From NCBI RefSeq assembly GCF_032854445.1, contig NC_088302.1, positions 53,288,046 to 53,352,045 of the forward strand: a DNA stretch of 64,000 nt, given 5' to 3'. The translations under genes were made by a program, and so were the position numbers. How positions within the stretch are numbered: position 1 is the first letter of the stretch; each line of letters begins with the position of its first letter. Of this stretch, positions 12,164-23,529 are shown piece after piece. This stretch comes from Liolophura sinensis (taxonomy: Eukaryota > Mollusca > Polyplacophora > Chitonida > Chitonidae). The notes under the pieces are model-generated. The model made no database searches, was not told the origin of the DNA, and saw only the letters and a list, made by a program, of their open reading frames with translations.

Positions 12164-12639
12164 CTGACACCGGAATCACGGGCCTATATTCATCTGAGCA
12201 TGAACTTAGTCTATAACTTAATTGCGGCCATATTCCTGATTTATGTTTTACCTGAAGCTAGTGCTATTTTATATATTTGCCATATCAGTCGATGTTTGAG
12301 TTCAGATTTAAGTTGCTGACAGTTCTGAGATTTATTTATTAATTTATTTATTTTAACGAGATTCAAGTAATTCAACCCTTATGATTTGGGGCAGTTTTAA
12401 TGATTGTTGAAAGAACTTGCACTGAATATTAGCAATATAACCAAATGATCTTAAATGAATGCCTGTCTCTCTGAGTGATAGATTACCTTCTTTGTACTGT
12501 GTTAGGACTTTTTCAGGTAGCTGAGGGGATTAACTTTTAATGAAAGTTAAATTTTCCCATTTAATTTAGTATTAAGCAAAACAACAAGCAGCTGGAAACG
12601 AAAATGAGAGATTGTCGCACTCTCTGCAGGGGGAATCCC

Positions 12640-12790
12640 TTCGGCCTCGTTTTCATCTAGGCCTGACGTCCTTGCGAAGGGTGATCCCCAGTACAAAATG
12701 GCGATTTCCGTAAACACGTGAAACGTTGTGCGATGTGTTTTTAAGCGTGGACTTGTAATCTTGTGTTTATAGAGCGTAAAAACAAGGTAT
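12640..12790 (+). promoter_or_regulatory. ZCCHC9: Probable ZCCHC9 promoter and first, non-coding exon
   Basis: A CRE-like TGACGTC (12664-12670) and a YY1-like AAAATGGCG (12695-12703) sit in a locally GC-richer stretch about 0.9 kb before the ZCCHC9 start codon. The coding exon has a 3' splice site ahead of its ATG (TGTTACAG at 13545-13552), so an upstream non-coding exon is required. 'aacaag|gtatat' near 12786 is a possible donor. Placement is inference; no TSS evidence. Confidence 0.35.
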
Positions 12791-12799
12791 ATTGTTAAT

Positions 12800-13552
12800 C
12801 AGAAATTTAGCTACCTCGAGGCTATTGTTTATGCTCTTTTAAATCACCAGCCACAGGCGTTAGTACTTGGTTAGGTAAGAACATGTCGGCCTGCCTGCAT
12901 AACCAAGTGCTGTAATGGCGCATGTAGGCCCTACGTTTGAAAATAATCTGTCTATGTTAATCACAAATGTAATGACATATGATCACGTATGACGTCATGC
13001 ATCTACCTGTGTTGACGGCTGTAGTCTAAGTTGAGAAAAGAACACCATAAACATTGTCAGTCACCGTGGCGACGGAAGATACAGAGCTGTATATTGTCTG
13101 CTATTTCATATGCTAATGGACGGTGAGCTGCGGAGAGTACAAAATTCGGCGGGTAATTTACCTGTTTACACGTGGATCCTAGGCTTAATATTGCAGAAAG
13201 TAAGCTACCCGTCAATGAAAAGGTTTGACATAAAGTTATGTTGCGTGCAGCCTTTCAAGTTATTCACCACTGCTTCAGTACACTGCTAATAAATCGGGTC
13301 CACACGAGATACCCACTTCTCCAATTAAAGTGTGCCAGGTTTTCTTTTAGCCTCGTTTCGGCGTGGACTGGTTCCATTCAATTTTGCTTTGTAGGCCTCC
13401 ATCCATCGGCATTTAAAAAAGTAGAGCTTTCTGCTACAGTTCTTTATCTACCAGCTCGCAAGTTTATTACCAATCCTGGCAGAGGTGGCCATTTGAAGAT
13501 AAATAAATATTTATGTCATATATGATAATCTTATAATATGTTTGTGTTACAG
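12800..13552 (+). other. Presumed 5' UTR intron of ZCCHC9
   Basis: No conserved coding sequence recognised. A 95-codon open frame (13238-13525) has no recognisable domain. Confidence 0.4.
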
Positions 13553-13607
13553 GTGTACCCAGGCCTTGCCGCACTTTGCACAGAGGACTGACTGATTTTA
13601 AGTCAAA

Positions 13608-16600
13608 ATGACTCGTTTTGCTCGAGGTGGTTCAGCCAATAAGAAAAAACCTTATGAAGGTAGCACATGGGAAGATTTGAGCATCAAGAAAAAATTTGGG
13701 CAATCGCATGGTGTGTATGAAACTGAAGAAACAAAAGAAGTGAAGAAATCTAAGAAAGACAATGTTACTGAACCATCACAAAAGGCCACATCTGATGCAC
13801 ATAAGACAAGAACACAGGTTGACAAAGTGCCTAAAGAACTGAAGCACATCTCTAAGGTCAAGAAGAGAGATAAACAACGTTTGAAAGACCGTCAGAGAGA
13901 AAGGCGAAGACAGAGAAGGAAGCAGGAAAGGGATATGGCTAAGGTTTGTAGAGATCATGATTCTAAATGTTTGTTTGTTAGCAGTGTGAGTACTTGGGGT
14001 TAACGTGATGCTTAAAGTGCATTTTCAGTCCTAAGAGAAGCTAGGTGGAAATATTAAAACAATATGAAGTATACCCTAGGGAACAGAGCTGACACCACAA
14101 TTCAGAAAGATTCATGACAAATAACACTTTCACCTGTGTAAGTGAAAAGTCCTCAAAAATAATTTTAGTGCTCAAGTGTGACAGAAGAGGAGTGCTCAGG
14201 TGGGACCAAGGTGGAGTGCTCCAGTGTGGATGAGGTGGAGTGCTCAGGTATGACTGAAGTGGAGTGCTCAGGTATGACTGAAGTGGAGTGCTCAGGTTTG
14301 ACTGAAGAGGAGTGCTCAGATGTGACTGATGTGGTGTGCTTAGGTGTGACTGATGTGGAGTGCTCAGGTTTGACTGAAGTGGAGTGCTCAGGTTTGACTG
14401 AAGTGGAGTGCTCAGATGTGACTGATTTGGAGTGCTTAGGTGTGACCGATGTGGAGTGCTTAGGTGTGACTGATGTGGAGTGCTCAGGGGTGACTGAAGT
14501 GGAGTGCTCAGATGTGACTGATGTGGAGTGCTTAGGTGTGACTGATGTGGAGTGCTCAGCTGTGACTGAAGTGGAGGGCTCGTCAGTGCTCAAGTGTGAC
14601 AAGTGGGGTGCTCAAGTATGACTGAAGTGGAGTGCTCAGGGGTGACTGGAGGGCTCTGGTGTGAAGGACTAGGGGTTGTAGATTGTTAGTGTTTAAATAA
14701 AACAGTTTCTCTCGAACAGCCACAAAAAAGTACTTCAAGTACATTTCTAATGTAAGGTGGCTGTGAAGCTGCATTTTACAAAGTTGGTCAATCTTGTCAT
14801 AAAACTTCATTATTACCTATGGGATGGGTGTCTGTGGCAAAAAGCATTCCATGATCTGTAATTTACTTTGCTCTGTTTGAAGGTGTGTTATAACTGCCGT
14901 GAAGCTGGTCACCACCTGGCAGACTGTCCTCAAATCATGAAGGATCAAGAACAAGGCACTGGTATCTGCTTCAAGTGTGGTTCTACAGAGCATAGCTCAG
15001 GAAAATGCCATGTAAAAGTTGCCCTAGGTACATGATCTAAAATTTGTAAATGATACAGAAAGCTCCACAACATATGTGAAGCATGCATGGAAAAAAAATA
15101 AAAACAAATCACTTGAAAATTATCAATGGATTTTTGATACTCCAGAGATTTAAGTGAGTTATGATGTTGTTTTTGAGGTGAAATAAGTACATGTTTATAT
15201 GTCAACTAATTGTACTGTCATATCACATGCTGTCTGTGAAAAAAGCTCTCATCGTTGCTATAGAAACATTCGTATTATGTGTTAAAATGCAGTAGCATTA
15301 TGATATACATTGGTGACCTGAGAGGATACAAATCATTTGAATATTTTAATTGGTTGTTGTTTTACACCATACCATTTGGCTTGAGACATTTGTCAGTGTA
15401 ATAAAATGCTATATTGATGCATACTGTGCTGATTATTTTAACAGGTGTTTACCCATTTGCCAAGTGTTTTATTTGTGGTGAAAAGGGCCACATCTCAAAG
15501 AAGTGCCCTGATAACCCCAGAGGGTTGTATCCTAAAGGTAGGTCGCAAAGGTTGTCACTGATAATGGGAATGCGTCCATAATATTGCCGTTACAGACGTA
15601 CATGTAATTGCATGTATACAGGGAAGGAAAACATCACAGGAAAAGTTTGACCTCAAGCATGCATTCTCTAAAGGACATATACACCTTAACCTGATACTTC
15701 ACATTTTCTTCAGTTTTTCCCATAATACATTAATCAAAATAAAAAGTTGCCCTGATATGTCGATGAATCATTCAGAATGACTTGAACATGTCACTTGAAA
15801 AAGACTAAACTTTTTTCGATAAATAGGGAGGACATTTGTGGAAATAAAGACATCGCTTACAATTGAACTGAAATGTCAGAAGTGACATTAGGGTAATCAG
15901 TCTTCAGATGATGAACACAAAGATCACCAGTGGAAAAAGAGGTGAAATAATTACATGTGGATTTTCAAACTAGTTTTTAGGACATACAGTAATTCTAATT
16001 TTAGGACTTATCAAACTTTGGGGCTGTACTACCCCCATCCCATATGACTCACGGTGTGTCTGAAAGGCTGCTTATTTTCACACCTAAGAGTTTCTCTCAC
16101 AAGACAGTTTTATAGGTTATTGGATTGTATGTCCTGGGCGCCCACTTAGGTGTATAATAATGATGGTTATATTTGACATTTTACAGTTACTGCTAACATC
16201 CACATATATTGTATGATGTTGAAAGCCTATTGGTTGATATTCACACGAACATTGATAATGCTGTATTATGTCATCTAACTCTGTGAATACTGGTCATATT
16301 GAACTAATGGCTCAAGTGAAGGCTGTGACATCAGTGTGTGTTTTCTCATGATCAGGTGGATGCTGTAAACAGTGTGGATCGGTTGAGCATTTCAGGAGAG
16401 ACTGTCCAGAACTGCAGAAACAGCAAGGTATTACCTTCAAACATCCGATTTCATCTATTATTTCATCGCCACGATATGGCTGAAATATTGCCAATGTGCC
16501 ATAATCATTCATTCATTCTATTATTTCATGTAAATATCATGTTTGTGATGATTTTACTTTGTAATAACAATCAGTACCATGAAAATCCAAAAGAAAAAAA

Positions 16601-18107
16601 AATTAAGAAATAGTCATTCCAAAAACTTTTGATGAAGTCTGTGATTCAGCTGCAGACCATGAACGTTTGTGTGATTCAGCTGCAGACCATGAACGTTTGT
16701 GTGATTCAGCTGCACACCATGAACATTTGTGTGATTCAGCTGCACACCATGAACGTTTGTGTGATTCCGCTGTAGACCATGAACGTTTGTGTGATTCATC
16801 TGCAGAAAATGAACGTTTGTGTGATTCAACTGCAGACTATGAATGTTTGTGTGAGTCAGCTGCCGTCCATGTACATTTGTGTGATTCAGCTGCAGTCCAT
16901 GTCCATTTGTGTGATTCAGCTGCAGTCCATGTACATTTGTGTGATTCAGCTGCAGTTCATGTACATTTGTGTGATTCAACTGCAGACTATGAATGTTTGT
17001 GTGAGTCAGCTGCAGACCATGAACGTTTGTGTGATTCAGCTGCTGTCCATGTACATTTGTGTGCTTCAGCGGCAGTCCATGTACATTTGTGTGCTTCAGC
17101 TGCAGACATGTACATTTGTGTGATTCAGCTGCAGTTCATGTACATTTGTGTGATTCAGGGGCAGTCCATGTACATTTGTGTGATTCAGCTGCAGACCATG
17201 TACATTTGTGTGATTCAGGTGCAGTCCATGTACATTTGTGTGATTCAGCTTCAGTTCATGTCCATTTGTGTGATTCAGCTGCAGACCATGTACATTTGTG
17301 TGATTCAGGTGCAGTTCATGTACATTTGTGTGATTCAGCTACAGTTCATGAATAGTTTTTCGATTCAGCAGCAGTTACTGTACATTTGTGTGGTTCAGCT
17401 GCAATTCATGAATATTTGTGTGATTCAGCTGCAGTCCATGTACAGTTGTGTGATTCAGCTGCCGTCCATGTACATTTGTGTGATTCAGCTGCAGTTCCTG
17501 TACAGTTGTGTGATTCAGCTGCCGTCCATGTGCATTTGTGTGATTCAGCTGCAGTCCATGTGCATTTGTGTGATTCAGCTGCAGACCGTGTACATTTGTG
17601 TGATTCAGGTGCAGTTCATGTACATTTGTGTGATTCAGCTACAGTTCATGAACATTTGTGTGATTCAGCTTCAGTTCATGTACATTTGTGTGATTCAGTT
17701 GCAGTTCATGTACATTGGGTGATTCAACTGCAGACTATGAATGTTTGTGTGAGTCAGCTGCCGTCCATGTACATTTGTGTGATTCAGGTGCAGTCCATGA
17801 AAATTTGTGTCATTCAGCTGCAGTTCATGTACATTTGTGTGATTCAGTTGCCGTCCATGTACATTTGTGTCATTCAGCTGCCATCCACATAAAATTGTGT
17901 GATTCAGCTGCAGTTCATGTGCATTTGTGTGATTCAGCTGCAGTCCATGTACATTTGTGTGATTCAGCTGTGGTTGTTGTTGTTGCAGGTATTCAAGACG
18001 TTACCCTGGAGACGATCAGCAGCTGTCAGAGCGCTGACTCACACGCTGAACCAACACAGGAATATTTACCCGTCAGCAAGAAAAAGAAAAAAGTGGTCAA
18101 TTTCTGA
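13608..18107 (+). CDS. ZCCHC9: Zinc finger CCHC domain-containing protein 9
   Basis: Five coding exons join in frame: 13608-13943, 14883-15027, 15445-15537, 16356-16427, 17989-18107; 254 aa against about 270 in vertebrates. All introns are GT-AG. Residues 1-112 are a basic, lysine/arginine-rich region starting MTRFARGGSANKKKPYEGS, as in the family. Four CX2CX4HX4C zinc knuckles follow: CYNCREAGHHLADC and CFKCGSTEHSSGKC (exon 2), CFICGEKGHISKKC (exon 3), CKQCGSVEHFRRDC (exon 4). The C-terminus is a lysine-rich tail, KKKKKVVNF. The family is nucleolar, binds RNA and is reported to affect MAPK-dependent transcription; that role is from family knowledge. The ATG is the first in the exon and matches the family N-terminus. 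All zinc ligands are present. Introns 1 and 4 carry minisatellites of 24 and 30 bp. Confidence 0.94.
14167..14664. repeat. 24-bp minisatellite in ZCCHC9 intron 1
   Basis: Unit 'gactgaagtggagtgctc' plus aggtgt, about 20 copies. The 24-bp length keeps it open in one frame on each strand (VTEVECSG-like on +, TSVTPEHS-like on -), giving spurious 145-147 codon frames. It lies between coding exons 1 and 2 and is removed by splicing. Confidence 0.95.
16467..16517 (+). mobile_element. Very short SINE tail insertion (family C) in ZCCHC9 intron 4
   Basis: A 51-bp fragment, 'gatatggctgaaatattgcc' followed by aatgtgccataat and a CATT-repeat tail, is flanked by identical 12-bp direct repeats CTATTATTTCAT (16455-16466 and 16518-16529). 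This is a retroposition event truncated to the element's last 50 bases. A reverse-oriented relative lies at about 22686-22735. Confidence 0.75.
16637..17970. repeat. 30-bp minisatellite in ZCCHC9 intron 4
   Basis: Unit 'tgtgtgattcagctgcag' followed by tccatgtacatt, about 44 copies at a nearly constant 30-bp period (one 29-bp unit near 17101-17129 shifts the phase). Because the unit length is a multiple of three and lacks stops in two frames, open frames of up to 351 codons appear; they are repeat artefacts inside an intron. The array ends in a partial unit (gattcagctg) only 18 nt before exon 5. Confidence 0.96.
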
Positions 18108-18157
18108 ATTTTTCCTGCACTTATGAATTTAAATTTATCAGATGTAAGAAAGTATCA

Positions 18158-18163
18158 AATAAA
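18158..18163 (+). terminator. ZCCHC9: ZCCHC9 polyadenylation signal
   Basis: A canonical AATAAA lies 51 nt after the ZCCHC9 stop codon and is followed by a T-rich stretch (18180-18195). It would give a short 3' UTR of about 75 nt. Confidence 0.7.
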
Positions 18164-18519
18164 TTTTGAAATGTATCTTGATTTTTGTCTTCTGTTGCTT
18201 TGGAGTTAAAGGTGAATTGCAGTTGTTTCAAATTTGTCCACACTGAAGAAAACAAGCTGTATATAGCATTTTGAGCAATTCATACTTTCAAGATTTGTGC
18301 AGTTTTTTTCAGGCCAAACACAATCCATGAATTGTATGCACATCTACAAAAGAACAGAAAAATTTAAGAGAATCATCACCTTGTTTTCGCTCTGCTAACT
18401 TTCAGTTTCAGACCCAAAACCATTGCTGTTCACTGTTAGAATCTTTTTCGACAAGCTAGGGTCAGCTAAAATCTGGTGGCGTGCTGTCTCGTTTCAGTCT
18501 CCATTCATCAGGGTAGCCT

Positions 18520-19415
18520 CGTGCTGTCAGCTGGGTGGGTTCGTTTTGTCACTGGTGTGAGCTAGGTGGGATCATGTTGTCACAGGTGTTATTAGCAGTG
18601 TCAGCATGTTGGGGTGGTGATGTTACAGATGTCAGCAAGGTGGGACTGTGATGTTACAGATGTCAGCAAGGTGGGACTGTGATGTTACAGATGTCAGCAA
18701 GGCAGGACTGTGATGTTACAGATGTCAGCAAGGTGGGACTGTGATGTTACAGATGTCAGCAAGGTGGGACTGTGATGTTACATATGTCAGCAAGGCGGGA
18801 CTGTGATGTTACAGATGTCAGCTACGCAGAACTGTTATGATACAAGTGTCTGCAGTGGAACTACGATGTTACAGGTCTAGCTTGGGTAAGATGGGTCCGT
18901 GATGTTACAGGTATCGGCAATGCGGAACAGCGATGTTACAGCTCTTAGCTGGGTGGGACTGCAGTGTTACAGGTGTCAGGAAGGTGGGACTGTGATGTTA
19001 CAGATGTCAGCAAGGCGGGACTGTGATGTTACAGATGTCAGCTACGCAGAACTGTTATGATACAAGTGTCTGCAGTGGAACTACGATGTTACAGGTCTAG
19101 CTTGGGTAAGATGGGTCCGTGATGTTACAGGTATCAGCAATGCGGAACAGCGATGTTACAGCTCTTAGCTGGGTGGGACTGCAGTGTTACAGGTGTCAGG
19201 AAGGTGGGACTGATGTTACAGGTGTCAGGTGTGACTGCAGTGTTACAGGTGTCAGAAAAGTGTGACTGCAGTATTACAGGTGTCGGCAATGTGGGATTGT
19301 GACGATACAGGTGTCAGCTAAGTGTAGGTGTGACTGTAGTGTTATACAGTTGCCAGCAAGGTGTGACTGCAGTGTTACAAGTGTGAGCAATGTGGGACTT
19401 CGGTGTTATAGACGT
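18520..19415. repeat. 31-bp minisatellite with a 220-bp higher-order duplication
   Basis: Unit 'tgtgatgttacagatgtcag' followed by caaggtgggac. 18600-18800 is regular. A block with diverged units (starting near 'gctacgcagaactgttatg') at 18821 recurs almost unchanged at 19041, offset 220 bp. Edges are degenerate. It lies just beyond the ZCCHC9 3' end. Confidence 0.9.
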
Positions 19416-19449
19416 GAAGGAGGTAAGACTGGTGTGGAACATTGTGTTA

Positions 19450-21396
19450 CATATTTGTCGGTGAGGTGTGATGGTTTTTTCCACCCCTGGTTTTCTCCAA
19501 ACAAAAACTGGACTCGGTGGCAAGAAAGATAAATATTCTCAATAATACATAGTAATACACCAATTAAACAAGTAAGACCAAATAGAGACAAGGAACATGT
19601 GACATTAAATAACCAGAAGGTAGGATTCCCTATTTTCTCCGGTTAGTGAACTAGTGGAAATTTACTATAGCAGCGAGATTTGACGAGCCATCAGAAGACA
19701 GCTAATTTCCCCTGGGCTAAGCTCAACAGATGTCATCTGCGGCACACACAGGAGTAAGGCGTGGTACAATACTGTGTACCAACCCAGCAAAAATTGCTAT
19801 GTATGAAAGCATGATGAGGCATGTTAACAAATCTAAGCTAGATCAGCACAGATGGTTTACAGGTATAAACCCAGGCAGCACTGCTCAAAAAGTGTAAACC
19901 TGGGACAGTAGCCTGCATGGTACATGTATGTCAGCTTTCGGAGATCAGCATATACAACAACCATTCAACTAGCTGCAACTTTAATGAGTCTCCATTCTAT
20001 GTTTACAAGGCAATATCACAGTTGATCTGATGCAACATTAGCCTATTATTATAGCCATCCACGCACGGATTCGATCATGCCCACAAAATTTCATGAAAAT
20101 CCATTCATAACTGTAGGCCGAGAGTCGCCATCTACGTCCCCATTCTATGTTTAAAAAGCAATTACCCTGCAAATAACTAATACGACACAACCCAAATTGC
20201 AAACACCTAACTTCACACGGCCTCTGTCATGCCTTCATTTTACGAAAATCAAATCCAAACTGTAGGAGATGTGTTGACAAGGAAATTAGTAGTGACAAGT
20301 GAAGAAGTAGTCAATCTCACCTTGAACTTGATTAACTCATTAAGCGAATGGCTCAAGCGAAAGGGCATCGAAAGTCTGAGAGGTCAACCAGCGTTCAGAG
20401 CTCTTATTGTAGCTACAACACACCTGATTGGTAGATACAACAGCTTCCATTTTGCAAAACTGGCTATCGTATATCATCTCTTACATTGTATAACAGCACA
20501 ATTCCAATTAATTGCATCATTTTTTTATTGGGATACATTTATCATTCCATTTGGGATTCAAGTTAACATGGTATAGACGTATGAAAACATTCGTATGCTA
20601 AAAATATGGACATTTATAAACAAATTAAAGCAATTTAATATGGTTAATGTAGATATCATGCTAAATAAAGTTAATACTTGATGGTTGTGAATGGGGTTTG
20701 ACAATGAAATGGAAAGGTGGTATCTGCAGGTCAGAGACCAGTCTCTCTTATGCATTAATCAGTATGATACCTTATTCAGGATTCACATATTAGAAAGCTA
20801 AAGTTTAATCTTTCCTTATTACACATATACCGACACTGTATTGGTAATGGTAGGCTTACCCTTATTCACCAAATATACATGTACAAGCATATGTTCCCAG
20901 GGCTAACTTTAAAATGGCAAAATAAAGACACCAACTCATCAGACAATAAATCCAGGTATGATGATCATCAAAGTGGGTTAGGTGCATTCCACCTCGTCAA
21001 GTACAGTACTAAAATCCTCATTTAGGTCATGAACTTTTAGTCATTACGCAGCTGGTAAAACAATTTGCAGACTTGAAGCACATGGATGTTTTATTGGAGT
21101 TCATGTTCCCCTTCTTGTCTATGTACTCTTTGTAACAAGATAGGGGCTTTGAATTATAGTGGTATGTGACAAAATGAATACATGTACAGGTATAAACTAA
21201 GTGAAGACAAAGTGAAAACAAACAAATGACCCAACATGCATGAAAGACTTGTAGTGTTACTTTAATCTAAAAATTGAGTATATTCCTTTCAAGAAAATTA
21301 AGCAAAAAACAGGTGGTTCAAAGTTGTTGCTTTTTGAGACAGTATTTTCCAGTCTTTTCTATAGTGGTCCACTTTGATAACGAATTACTAATTAAT

Positions 21397-21448
<52 letters not shown>

Positions 21449-22680
21449 GTGTAGGTCTACATTATATTTTCTAACAAATAACTCTAAAACTAAGTAACAA
21501 GAACGCCGGTCAACAGCTTAGTGCAGCCTTTCAAAAGACATCCCTTGATTAGTTTGTGTTAAATTATACATTCAATGGTCAGAGAAATAAGGTTGTTAAT
21601 ATCTAAAAAATACACTCTGGACTGAACTACTGTCATAAATTAACCCATAATGGAATGTGATGAAACCCAGTCTTACAGATGACCATAATTTTTGCTTTAT
21701 ATTACTTTTCTCCATCTTTTCCAAATAAAAGTACAGTTTTAAGCCTTACTGAGAAGACTGATAATCATTAATATCTTGACATCAGTTTAACTTTTTGGTC
21801 TCTTTTGTAGCTTTCTCTTCCTATGACTTACATGTACAAAATATCAAAATATTTTACACAAGTGAAAACTTCAATTCAGTTAAACAAAGCACCAAATTTA
21901 ATTTCCTTTTACATTGTGATTATTATTTAAGAAAGACTACAATAACCCCAACGTGTATTCTAAATTTTCAATGTATCATTTGGCAGTATCATTTAGAATT
22001 AAAAGCCAGGTTAAGAAATAAACCTAAAATTCACAACTGGGCTAAAAAAAAACACATCGTCAACATTTTTGTTTTAATATCCAATCAACATTTTGCCTTT
22101 TAAATGAAATAAAAACAGAGGCCTATAAACCAAACCAACAGAGAGATCCTGTTCTGCACACATTTATGCTTATCACATGTACCAGTACTCTATAAACAAG
22201 GGGAAATTACCTTGGGGAGACACCAATGTAACACAGAATTTAGCAAAAGCAAAATGACAACATAACATAGTGTTGCAAAATATATAATGCAATATTTACA
22301 TACAAATTCTATACAGGAGAACAAAAATGGTTATCCTACAAGCACATTGTACATGCAATTATACATGCAGCACTTTCTCTGCTTTCTAGAATAAGAGTTC
22401 AACTCTAAAATGTTTACGATTGTGAAGAACACTTTCTCTTGCCGCCTCTCATGATTCTAATCCAGGCCACGATTTGTTAACATGGGTACTGTGCAGCAGT
22501 ATTTAGTATCAGTGGAGAATAATATATGCAGAGCAGACCACAGTGTCTCCAGCCAATCAGATGTACATTACAACTTCATTAAGTTAGCAGGCGTCTGATA
22601 ATGATGTATAAATACATACCTATATATATATATATATATATATACATATAGAAATATGTCCATTAGTTGGGTTCCAGAAT
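19450..22680. other. Intergenic sequence between ZCCHC9 and SHC
   Basis: No conserved exon recognised. It contains a diverged duplication of about 148 bp (19993-20285, sharing 'cattctatgttta' and 'ttcatgaaaatc'-like phrases), a (TG)n tract at 21400-21445 and a (TA)n run at 22620-22644. A 115-codon frame at 20229-20576 overlaps the duplication and is not supported as a gene. Confidence 0.5.
21400..21445. repeat. (TG)n microsatellite
   Basis: About 23 TG dinucleotides without interruption; no coding context. Confidence 0.95.
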
Positions 22681-22685
22681 TTAAA

Positions 22686-22740
22686 TGAATGATTATGGCT
22701 TAACGCCACATCTGCAATTTTTCATCCATATCATGGACAG
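22686..22740 (-). mobile_element. SINE tail fragment (family C)
   Basis: 'gattatggcttaacgccac' and 'caatttttcatccatatcat' are the reverse-oriented counterpart of the fragment at 16467-16517. No clear target-site duplication was found. Confidence 0.5.
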
Positions 22741-23340
22741 TCCAGGGTTCTAATCCAGGCTCCTGACATCTGCCACATATGTATTAGATTGGTTATGCCT
22801 TAGACCGAAAAAGTACAATATTGTATAAATGCCTTCTAGATTTTGCTTTGTCTTGGTAGAAAGTGATAGAATTTCTGCAGGATAAAACTCATGTGCATGT
22901 ATTCATTGCAAAGCCCTGAACATAAATTTTGTACAAAATTACATGACTGACAACTGAGTCCATTTTAATAACATGCAAGTGCGACTTTGTCTTCCATGAA
23001 TTTCATGCCACAGCTGCACATTACTAAACAAAACCGTTGGATGTACATCTTGTGTAAAGAAGTTCACTTTGAGAGAAACAACGAACACATGTACATTCAC
23101 AGCAGGTCCTTGTTTTGGCAAGAAAAATATCATGAGGCAAGAATTTATGTTAAGTAGCCTTCAGATCCGCACAATTGACACCAGACTAATTAAACAATTA
23201 ACAAATTACATAGCAAAGACAAGAGTAAGTTTCAGAGGAGCTCAGGCCTATGCAAAACAAATCCTACATAAATACATGCAACCAGAACATCATGGCACAT
23301 TTTGTCTACTCTGAAGTGAGTGTGTGAATATTGCAGAAAG

Positions 23341-23524
23341 TGTTAAGGTGTTCATTTGGGTTATCGCACACAGCAATTATAAGGTGTTCACTTGGGTTAT
23401 CGCACACAGTAATTATAAGGTGTTCATTTGGGTTAGCGCACACAGTAATTATAAGGTGTTCATTTGGGTTATCGCACACAGTAATTATAAGGTGTTCATT
23501 TGGGTTATCTCACACAGTAATTGC
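23341..23524. repeat. 36-bp tandem repeat, 5 copies
   Basis: Unit 'aaggtgttcatttgggttat' followed by cgcacacagtaattat. Copies differ at only a few positions. It is open on + as a 12-residue repeat purely because 36 is a multiple of three. Confidence 0.92.
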
Positions 23525-23529
23525 ACCCA

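Noticed and set aside
16667-17722. 351-codon frame of 10-residue repeats
   Set aside because: It is a stop-free 30-bp minisatellite inside ZCCHC9 intron 4, with rival open frames in the same array, between exons that join perfectly without it.
20229-20576. 115-codon open frame
   Set aside because: It starts inside a diverged tandem duplication; I recognise no domain and see no supporting splice sites.
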